Shown one piece after another: positions 54,970 to 64,000 of a stretch of 64,000 nucleotides of DNA. Source of the stretch: Aquatica leii (Eukaryota > Arthropoda > Insecta > Coleoptera > Lampyridae); the NCBI GenBank assembly GCA_035610365.1, contig CM069432.1:261079177-261143176 (forward strand), written 5' to 3'. Under the pieces are notes generated by a model, which was given only the letters and a program-made list of their open reading frames with translations, did not search any database and was not told the DNA's origin. Position 1 is the first letter of the stretch, and each line of letters begins with the position of its first letter. The translations under genes and the position numbers were made by a program.

Positions 54970-57900
54970 AATTTTTGAAATTTCGTCGGCATATAACTTC
55001 AATACGCGAGTTTTCTGGCGCTACAAAACGACTTTCCCAGTATAAATCTGCGGGAATTATAATTGTTTTTTTGTAAATGGGGATACTCCTCTAATGAACC
55101 TCCAGAAGCCGTTCGGTTTGAGTTAGTGGTGTGGAATCCGTATTATTGCTAGAACTTATGTATGGCGATCGATGACTTGTGCATCATTCTAAAGTGTTCT
55201 TAACGTATTGCATAGTTGAATGTACATGTAAGCTTTCATACTGTGCACGTTTCGTCACTAAAGTAATAAGAAGTAATGAACGTTACTTCTTGTTACAAGG
55301 ATCTTTGGTGTGATTTGTTAATTTTTGCGATTGCATGTAAACGACGTAGTTGATCAATTACGATTGAAGTTAAGGTGTTTGTTAATTCTTCTATTTGCTA
55401 TTAAAACCTTTAAATCTTTATTATTCTGTTAAAGTAAACTTAGTAGTAGTACATGTTACCGTACATGTTTGATCAAATGTTTTCCTCTATCCTATTCGCT
55501 TCGTATTGGTTTCAGACGTACCGTTGGTGTCTCCGAGCCGTAGATTTTTATAGTACGTAGAGTGGCGCCTAGTTTTGCTTTTTTTTATTATAGTTTTTTT
55601 AACTACGTCCACTCATCTACATTGTAGCTAGCCGTGGTGACGTCGTTGTTACCAACGAGGTCCACTGTAAAAAAGTTGGTAACAGTTTTGTTACGGGTTA
55701 TTTGTTCTTGTCTGAGTCTGCGTAACTACAAGCAAACTAGTTGGTTTATTAGAGCGCCACATCTGTTAAACGTTAATAGAAAAATCTTGCTAGATAAACA
55801 AGATAGCGCTCCTATTCCGCAACCTAAAAAGGTCCTCAACGGTACACAAGTATAAATCAAAGTTAGCCAGTTAACAAGAATGTGTAATTAGAGTTCATTT
55901 CAAAACTAAAGAACCGCTGCGTAGAAACCAATTTTGTTTCGAATGTTAGTACACTAGCTAACCAAAAAACGTTTGCACTTTTCATACGGCGTTTGAGGTG
56001 CCCACGTTTATTCCACAAGTTGTTACAAACTCTTTTTCATCTTTGTGTTTTACATTTTTTTATATTATATTCATCGTCTTGTATGCATTCATTCTTTAGT
56101 TAAATTAAAGATAAACCATTGCAGTTAATGTACGTTGTTTACAGCAGATGTTTTTAGTTAGACTTTATTTTGCATGATCGTCAAGTTTCGAATTTATCCG
56201 ACGCGCACCTCACGGTTCTTTAGTCGTGAAATGATCTCTACGAAATTTTTTTTTACATTTACTAATCTAATTCACAAGTCTATTGAATGAAAAATGTATT
56301 TGTTTCAGAACTACGCACATTAAATCTAGTCGAAAAATTAAATGCATGTGAACAATATCACAGTATATGATATTTGTAATAACATGCACACCTGGTCGAA
56401 ACAAATCGACAACCTTCAATTATAAAAACAATAAGGGTACTTAACAATTGATACTCGTGCCGACTAGATCTAGATTGCCTCGTAGTCATACATTTTTACT
56501 AACTAAAACCGAATGTAACGGACGGATATCACAAATACATGTTTCAAACATAAACGTGTTGTTGATATTAAACAAAAAAAGGCGTTGGCATTCCAAATCA
56601 CAAAAGTTATTCTACGTACTGTTGTATCGATAGATTTTTTAGATAGATGTGAAACTATATAACCACATTTGATTTCATTACACTAGTTTTTGAAATAACG
56701 TGATAGATATCGGCAATTGGCATCCAGTAAGTCGAGTAATCCTCCGATTCATGAAATCGCAACCCAGGAACACGACAGCTAAAAATCACATGAAAGTGGG
56801 CTCCCACGTGTAGCATTAACGTGCCACAGTTCGATTGGTATTTTAAATATGTTTACGCGTCTGTGTCATTAGTTTGCACAATATTTTACGAAATTAAAAA
56901 AAGAGTAATAGTTTTAATAGAATGTTTTATAGTTTTACAGTTACATTAACAAAATTTCCGTGTTCTTTTAAAAATTCGAAATTCAATAAACGTCGTGCTA
57001 ACTTTGCAATTTTAGCAAGACACTCTTCTTTTTAACGTACTAAAACGCGTCAAATTTTGACAAGCGTTCTGAATAGTACTCTTTAAGTGAAGCATATATG
57101 TGTAATTTCAGATAAATATATTACCAAAAATGTTTACCCCAGGATGGCTAACTAATGAGTTATATGTTAAGCTAAATCGACCATTGACACAATATTGTTA
57201 TGTGACCTTGCAACCAAATAATGGTTACCATCTGGTGGGTCTCTGATGAACTATTTGTTACGGTAAACGCAATCTCTTCACGTTGAGGCATCCAAAACTT
57301 AAAAGTGCACTCGGTTGAGTTACCTGTAACTTAATTCACATCAAGAAAAGGCTACGGCAGCTCGGAGGTCGAAGAGTGGGTTGGATAAAGTAACTAATAG
57401 AATTTAGCCTGTCTTTGATGTGTCGATTATAATAGGTTAAAAATGCATCAACGCGAGAAAAGTGCTACATTTGTTTTGTTATTGTTTTCACCTCACAACA
57501 CTTAAAGAAAACAAATAGAACAAAACACTAAACTAACAAAATTAAATTTATTTCAACATCGACATCTAAAAAAAGAAATGTAAAGACAAATATTCGTACA
57601 TGCAATATCACAGTAATTTGTACTTGTACCAGTAAACAATTACAGTAGCAAAAGTTATACTAAAATTGAATGTTAACAATACGAAATTTATATAAAATGA
57701 AAAGAAAGGCGCACAGCTTGAATAATTTGAGCGATAAATAAAGCATGAACTACTTGTGATAACAATCGTACATATAATTGACACTAAATTTTATTAAGAA
57801 AGTAAAAAGGTACCTATAGTTTAAACTGTTGCTAGCGCTAGTAACGTTATCCCTGAAAGCTAAAAAGAACTGAGTTTGTTACATTCGATACTGAAACACG

Positions 57901-58630
57901 ACATGCACTAAACTTTCAATTTCCTTGATTTTGAAATTAAATCTGAATGCAGAATATGTGTGTTGATAGAAACTTTAAAAGCGAGGTTTTGGTAATTTTT
58001 CCATTAATATAATAAGCTACAATTTCTTAAGATATTTCACCAATGAAGAATATTAAGGATTCGACTTCCCAATCCAGTAGGTAATGGTAAACGATTGCAT
58101 TTAGTAGGTTGTAGTAAGTAAATCCTCAAATTTAGGAAGAATGGTAATTTAGTGTTAGCATTTAGCAACTAACGGTAATTAAATGTTTGCATTGAGGGAG
58201 TAACAGTAATTAAAATAGCGAACGAAAATTAAAGCTAACCCACAAACGTAAATGTACATCATACCTCAGCAATTCTCTCACAATCATCGATCAAATTTTC
58301 CCTCGGTTTAGGTCATCAAATAGGCAGTCAGATGTCACACGATTAAGTTTCTCTAAGCAATGTTATTAACACCTGCTGGTTGTGTAGTTTGCTTGTCAGA
58401 ACCCAAATGCGTGGACGTTAACGTAAGAAAAAGTAGGAGCAATTCAATACCACCAACGGAGTTTAAACTGAGCAAAATTTATACAAGGCAAGAAACCATC
58501 AATTTTTTTAACATAGCATAATATTAAAGAGAACTATCAATCAAATTTAAACTTGATAGCGTATTACCTACCTTATAAATGGCAGATTTAGGCGTCACTT
58601 TTTTATATGCATATTTTAGTTAGCTATTCA
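54970..58630. other. No recognisable gene
   Basis: AT-rich; open frames at 55634-55855 and 56448-56633 have no domain. Between 58080 and 58230 there are loosely repeated GGTAAT(T)AAATG and GTTAGCATTTAGCAACTAACGG-like units, a faint degenerate tandem repeat. Confidence 0.4.
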
Positions 58631-58635
58631 ATATA

Positions 58636-58910
58636 TTAGTAATCTTCTTCTTTGTCAGCTTTTTGACATCTACTCCTGAATATAGGCTTTTCCTCTTCTC
58701 TTTCACTTATTTTTGTCCAGTGCTCTTTAATAGTCCGTATATTCAATATTGCAATGAACAACGTCGTTTTGTTGCGATTTTTACCTTTCTTAGAATCCAT
58801 GTGGCAGAGCACATAGGTGTGGGATTGAGAGTATTGATTCATAGCCATCTTGGGTATTACTCCGTTTGTTTTGAAATTCTTCATTTGGGGGTATTAGAGC
58901 CATCATCTTC
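58636..58910 (-). pseudogene. Possible LINE endonuclease 5' scrap
   Basis: The minus strand frame from 58884 reads MDSKKGKNRNKTTLFIAILN, then IRTIKEHW. This resembles the opening of LINE endonucleases ('xLxIATxNVRTL'). No catalytic Asn/Glu block follows. The overlapping plus-strand frame of 133 codons (58663-59064) shows no recognisable features. Confidence 0.25.
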
Positions 58911-59239
58911 TATGCTGGACCCTAAGACAAGCAAAGTATGCATCCAGTTATGCCTCGGGCTTGCCACGCCCATACTTACAAGATGTGAGTCTTTGAGCCT
59001 TGGTAGGGATAAACATTCTTGTATTTTACAAATTAATCGTTTTGCTAACTTTTATTATTTTTAATCAACAAGTCTAATTTTTTTTGAAAAATAATGTGCC
59101 AGAATGGATTAACCAAGTATGCACATGACAGAAAGTAATTACTGCTATCTACAATTTAGTAGTATAAGTAATGAATATTGAAATTGTTGTGTCCAAATTT
59201 GCACGTTTTCTGTCAATTAAATGTGTATTTACAGAGAAT

Positions 59240-59960
59240 TTGCCAAATAATATGAAGTTCCTGTAGTTTGCGATAAAGCCTACAAGATGGCGATCGTTTT
59301 TGAAAGGTGAGAGCATTGTATAATTTTTTTGAGATAGATTTTTGGAGGAAACTACTAGTATTCAAAGGACAACTGAACGTAAACCAATCTGTTCAAGAAA
59401 AACCAATCTATGGGAGCCAAGATTTTTGCTTTATGCTATACAAAAATTTGCTACAATTTACCAATTATCAAGGTTGGAGAATATTTAAGAAGTAAGTAAA
59501 TCGATGGCACCTCGATAATTTGTGTTCACAGATTTAAAAATTTTATATTTATTTCCAATAAGGAAATGAGAAACAAAAGAAGGGGAGCCATAAAAGCTTT
59601 TTTTATCAAATGACTTGACAACAAATTTGTACATCTAACATCGAATTATTTAAGCATTGGTCAAAAAGATAAATCCCGAAGATAAATTTTAATAAAATTG
59701 GACATTATGCAAATATTGATCGTCCTGATGTTGTCTGCCAATATAATCAATTTATGGAAGGAACGGACAAAATAGATTTTCTAATTTCTATTTTTAGAAC
59801 TTTTATAAAATCCAAAAATAGGACTCTAAGATTGTTAACCTACGCCATAGACATGAGTAGACATCAGGCATCTCGAATGGACCTTACAAAAAAAAACGTG
59901 TTTTTCTACATTTTAAAATGTATGCTGCAGAAGACCTAATTTTAACTAAAGAATTCAAAT
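59240..59960 (+). pseudogene. PiggyBac-like transposase remnant
   Basis: The plus strand near 59340-59410 reads LLVFKGQLNVNQSVQEKP (family 'SMxxFKGRxxxxQYxxxKP'). After breaks, 59700-59890 gives HYANIDRPDVVCQYNQFMEG followed by TDKIDFLISIF and a KSKNRTLRLLTYAIDMSRH block. The second part matches '(P)xxVxxYNxxMGGVDxxDxxxxxYxxxxRSxKWWxxxFxxxLDxxxxNA', including the third catalytic Asp. The first and second Asp blocks are not convincing. Inactive. Confidence 0.6.
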
Positions 59961-59964
59961 GAAA

Positions 59965-60924
59965 AGCGCAAAAAGACGAACCTCGGTTTTGTGTTCATTG
60001 AGAAGCATTCCTTAGTATGGGCGTCCATGACCATTTCGAGTGATAGATCAATAAACCTTTCCAAGGATACGTGTTTAAGATGTGACATTTATTTATGTAT
60101 CACTAAAACTCATTTTGAATAAAGTTTTTTAATATTCTAAATTATACATTCTATGACTAACAGAGTGCACTATGCTGTACATTTTTGCTCAAAAATAACA
60201 ATAGATAAAACAATGACAAACGAAAAATTTGTAAAAAAATCAAATACGACGGCACAAACTGGGAAAAACAAAATGAGAGAGAAAGGGATTTGCCGAAACG
60301 AAATCAAAAACATACGACAGATACAAAACTTTTCTAAAAAAAGCATTAAACGAAAAACATACATTACTTTAAAAAAGACTTGAAATCCTAGAAAGGAAAA
60401 CAATGAGAACAACACTGGGACGTAACATCAAGACACGATATCGAGAAATAAGATTGAGAAGGTACCAAGAAATAGAAAAAGAACTTTTTAGTTTTAAGAA
60501 AGATTTTTGAATTACAATTGATTGCAAAAAAACTGATGTTAATAAATACTCACTTTTAATTTAATTTACACAAATTGAGTAATTTTGTTATTTAATTGAT
60601 TTGATTACTCAACCTGTCGCATATAAATGTCAGTAATTATTGTAAAGTTTCTAAACAACCAATAAAAAATCTTTATAACAATGCACGAGAAAATATCCGC
60701 TAAATAACTGTTGCGGTTTTTTTGTAACAGAAAAACTCTGCAAGGAATTAAAAGTACTAACCATGTTCCCTATTTGATTTATTCTAATTATCTTGAACAC
60801 AGTTTTTCTAAAATATGTTATATTTAATCGCAATGTTTTCGTTTTCAACTTACATAACTTAAAACATTTAATTTATTTTATTCTACACGTGCATTTGAAA
60901 CTAATACGAAAGCATCCATACAGG
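59965..60924. other. No recognisable gene
   Basis: AT-rich. The Lys-rich frame at 60153-60383 is low complexity and overlaps an opposite frame of similar length, so neither was called. Confidence 0.4.
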
Positions 60925-62745
60925 TCTAGATGATTTTGTTTTCAAATTTTAGAATTTTTGTGCAAGGAAAATTTGTACAAGTTTTCTAAATTATGCTTTT
61001 ATAATTCATTACGGGTAATGATACTGACCGATACAGAAATTATTTTTACGGAAATGAGATTGGTCACAAGGAATGCACAACGTTACCTAACCGCTAATAA
61101 AAATACAATGGGTCGTGTTAGCTGTTAGTCGTTGAAAAAAAATATTTTAAGCTGTTTTTTCCGAAACATTGAAAAATTATACGTTTGTTTCGTTAAATTG
61201 TCAAATAGAAATTGGTTTATCGTTTTCAAAGAATTAGGTCAGCTTAATTAGGATCTGTTATGCAACTTTGTAGATATTGGTTTTGATATTTTTTTTGTCG
61301 TTTGTTATTGATTTTTTTGCTGCTACTATTGCGTCGTTCAAATTAAATTCAAATTGTAATTGAATTTAGGGGTTTATTAAACTGGTTTGTTTATCCTTTT
61401 GTAGGAAAATGAACTATGTTTTTGGTGGAATTATTGTAGTGCTTGCAGTTACAATAGTCCAAACATTTTCTTCACGTTGTATTTTGATGATAATCCAATT
61501 TGTCAAGTCGTATTTAAATATAGTTGTTATTGTAACTTTTAATAGCTTATGATTATTCCACGTCATTTCAAAAGTTGAATTTATCGACAAACCGTTTTTT
61601 ATCTACAATAGTAATTTTTCGAACTTCAACTCGCATTTAAAAAAAATCGTGAACGTCGAAAATATAATTATCCTTAATTTTATTTTACTGGCAGTTTTAA
61701 ATTTCAGAACGTCGAAAAAGTGGCATTTAACCTAATTACCATAAATTAGAACGGGTAGAATCAGTTAAAAGGTTTAGAATTTTTATATTTTACGGATGAA
61801 AGTTTCGAAATATTGATTTCTTCTTAATGACTGCACTTTAAAAAACATCCGAGGTTATATTTCTCCACAATTAAAAAATCTTTAATGCATGTTTGCTACG
61901 CAAATACGTTTTGTTGTTTTTTTTCGGTTATAATTTTACGTTTTTATACCGCCGTGCGATTATTATTAATAAATGTAAATTTATGCTAAAACGTTTAGGC
62001 ATAAAAGAAAAACTCGATAAAAAATAATTTGCTTCGTAAAGTAGATATTATTTTGAAAAAAAAGGAGTATAGAATAACGTGATAATATTGACTTCCACTT
62101 CGAAATTAATTGAGTTTTTAAGAATACTTATCGAAAAGCTTCGACTGCTCTTCTAATACTGTCGGTGTTATTTGGAGAAAGAAAAGCCTGCCAAAATATA
62201 TACTGCTGTACAAACAACCAACGTTAACACATTTTTCACGAGTGTATTAGTGCTGTCAAGAGTGGAAATTCTAATACCTTCTTTAATTAAATCAAGCTTG
62301 TGCGTTTAATTGAAAATCTTTTTACGCATATTTTTTTTTATAGATATTTGAGCACCTGACATTTTATCTTGAAGAAAAATGAATTTTCATAAAAGATTTA
62401 GTGTTAAATAAGTTTTTATGTACAGAGCGTTTTAATTTTTTTTAATATACAAATGTATGAATGCAAAAAAAATTGAAGTAATTTTAATTTTAAATGAAGT
62501 ACGATTTTTACAAGATTTTTTGCGAAAATAAATAAATGCGTTTTTTCTACGACTAGCACGTAATACGATACATCGTATGTTTATTAGCGGTTAGGCAACG
62601 TTGTGCATTCCTTATGACCAATCTCATTTTCGTATAAGTCAGTAATTTCGGTACAGGTCAATATCGTTACCGTACAAAAAAATGGAAGCATAATTTAGTA
62701 GATTTGCACGGCAATTTAAATAATTTGAAAACAAAATCAATTAGG
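60925..62745. mobile_element. Non-autonomous element with long terminal inverted repeats
   Basis: Inverted arms at 60925-61143 and 62541-62745 match along their length. Shared text includes GATTTTGTTTTCAAAT, TAAATTATGCTT, GAGATTGGTCA(C/T)AAGGAATG, CACAACGTT(A/G)CCTAACCGCT and AATAAA(A/C)ATAC. The 1.4 kb between them has no transposase-like frame. A target duplication was not resolved. It is probably a non-autonomous DNA transposon or foldback element. Confidence 0.65.
61409..61552 (+). CDS. Small ORF with signal-peptide-like N-terminus
   Basis: A pyrimidine-rich acceptor (ATCCTTTTGTAG, ending 61404) lies just before ATG 61409. The 47-codon frame begins MNYVFGGIIVVLAVTIVQTF, a good signal peptide or membrane anchor, and ends at TGA. 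No mature-peptide family is recognised. It lies inside the long-TIR element, so it may be chance or cargo. Confidence 0.2.
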   Translation: MNYVFGGIIVVLAVTIVQTFSSRCILMIIQFVKSYLNIVVIVTFNSL

Positions 62746-64000
62746 TGCGTGTGGAGGTTGTGGCATTAGTTTTAAGGGTACGTATAGAGTAAAACGAATT
62801 TGATTTGTATATTAAATGTTTTAGGGTCTATAGCCTGTATTTTGCAAACGCTAAAATTGTAATTAAATATAAATATGTTGGGAGATTGTTGCAATTGATA
62901 AAATGTAGACGTCTTAAAACCCTATTTTATTTACACATTTGCAACCTATATACAAGAAAATTGAGTCTTCTGCCGACATACATAAGAGAAAAAGATACAA
63001 TGGACATTCAAGTATGTTACTGATTGTCTCGTCAAACAATACACATCAACAGCACAATAGAGGTTGCACAATATATTACGCAAAAGAGGAACAGTTTACG
63101 ACGCTAAGTCTTACACGAAGACGTTAGAGGATATATTGGGTTTTTCCTGCCATTTGGTAGTCTAATGCTGGTATTTTAGTGGTAGTTGTGATCTTACGAT
63201 AGGTGAGCGTTTATTTATAATTTTACTCTGTATTACATTATAATCTTATAAAAACAATCACATTGCACAGTGTTGTTACCTTGTTAGATATTTTGGTTGG
63301 GTAAATTAAACTCACCGTTTTATAAATGAATACCTAAAAGTCAAGAATTAAATAATAGTAACACATATAACTTATAATATAAACGCAGACAAACTTACAT
63401 AAAATAAATACATAGTTTTGACATATAATTTCTTAATTGTGGTGAGTGGACTCAGTAGGATGTTCTACCAACACTAATTTTTAAATTTAGGTTATTTGTT
63501 CTTCGCGTCACTTGTTCTTTATCTCTGTTTGGCTTGATAAATAATTAAGTACATACACGTAGAAAAAATATAGTGTATAATTTGCAAGGAATGTGCATTT
63601 CCAACTCGTATCAATTGCAGCCTCGCTTTCGCCACAGTTGCAAACTTTCATACTCATTGCTAATAATTATAATTCCTTACTCGTTATACATTATACTATT
63701 TTTATATTAATTTGTACTTTACTGTATTTGTACTTAAATATCACGGTTCAGTTAAAATTTATAATGCATTTTTTTGTGTGGAAATATGTGAGTTCCGTGG
63801 CTTTGATTTAAAGGTGGTTTTATAAAATTTATTTCATATTTAAAAATTATATGCAATGTTTCATTCTTCGATTGTTGGAACGGTTTTATTATAGAGTTAT
63901 TAATTTAAATTCTTCTTTGAATAATTTTACTTTTAGCTGATCGTTTTAGTTTAACTTTTGTATCTTTATATTGATTTATTTAACATATAATTAATCAGTT
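62746..64000. other. No recognisable gene
   Basis: AT-rich to the end of the window. Open frames at 62805-63023, 62939-63127 and 63593-63811 show no domain or splice context. Confidence 0.4.

Noticed and set aside
58663..59064. 133-codon plus-strand open frame
   Set aside because: No domain or codon pattern; it overlaps an opposite frame with weak LINE-like text, so it is probably its shadow.
60153..60415. Opposed Lys-rich and Phe-rich frames
   Set aside because: Low-complexity AT-rich sequence gives both; no sign of a real protein.
1..64000. CRISPR arrays, operons, rRNA or tRNA genes
   Set aside because: None seen. The regular repeats present are LTRs, TIRs and one tandem pair, all explained as transposon-type structure.

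Overview
The window looks like nuclear DNA of an insect (or another arthropod). It is AT-rich, has no bacterial gene layout, and holds almost no long intact reading frames. What can be recognised is a dense, layered graveyard of arthropod-type transposable elements: Penelope-like elements (PLE), R1-like LINEs, CsRn1-type Ty3/gypsy, two copia elements, BEL/Pao pieces, mariner, pogo/Tigger, hAT, piggyBac and a tyrosine-recombinase (Crypton-like) gene. The species cannot be named from this sequence.

Layout. 0.7-4.4 kb: remnants of an R1-like LINE split by a minus-strand PLE. 6.0-6.7 kb: a second PLE fragment. 6.9-8.5 kb: a broken gypsy-type gag followed by an LTR-like repeat that recurs at 31.1-32.1 kb and more faintly at 21.9 kb. 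8641-13202: a nearly complete, young CsRn1-type retrotransposon with matching 234-bp LTRs, a 4-bp target duplication, a tRNA-Trp primer site and a polypurine tract; gag and pol nevertheless carry breaks. 15.3-17.6 kb: a pogo scrap, then a mariner with about 130-bp inverted repeats and a PLE scrap nested inside it. 19.4-21.5 kb: a decayed pogo/Tigger transposase. 22.6-25.5 kb: hAT pieces, an unidentified Cys-rich coding remnant (23.1-24.2 kb) and another PLE piece. 27.7 kb: a hairpin MITE. 29.4 and 59.3-59.9 kb: piggyBac pieces. 35.9-40.4 kb: a BEL fragment, a 5'-truncated LINE and a hAT interrupted by a tandem repeat. 40.76-43.65 kb: a long-TIR mariner whose TIRs also enclose a tyrosine-recombinase gene. 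43.7-48.1 kb: copia 1 with two LTRs. 51.25-54.47 kb: copia 2 with one LTR. 60.9-62.7 kb: a 1.8-kb element with about 210-bp inverted repeats and no transposase.

Host genes. No complete host gene was found. There are a few exon candidates with good splice signals: 48979-49084 and 49509-49538 on the plus strand (compatible phases), 22349-22399 on the minus strand, and a signal-peptide-like first exon at 54935-54965. Much of the remaining sequence is probably intronic or intergenic.

All family assignments come from reading translated motifs by eye; no database search was run. The most interesting leads are hammerhead-ribozyme-like motifs repeated in the PLE copies, the DDE transposase plus tyrosine recombinase inside one pair of inverted repeats, and the Cys-rich coding remnant.
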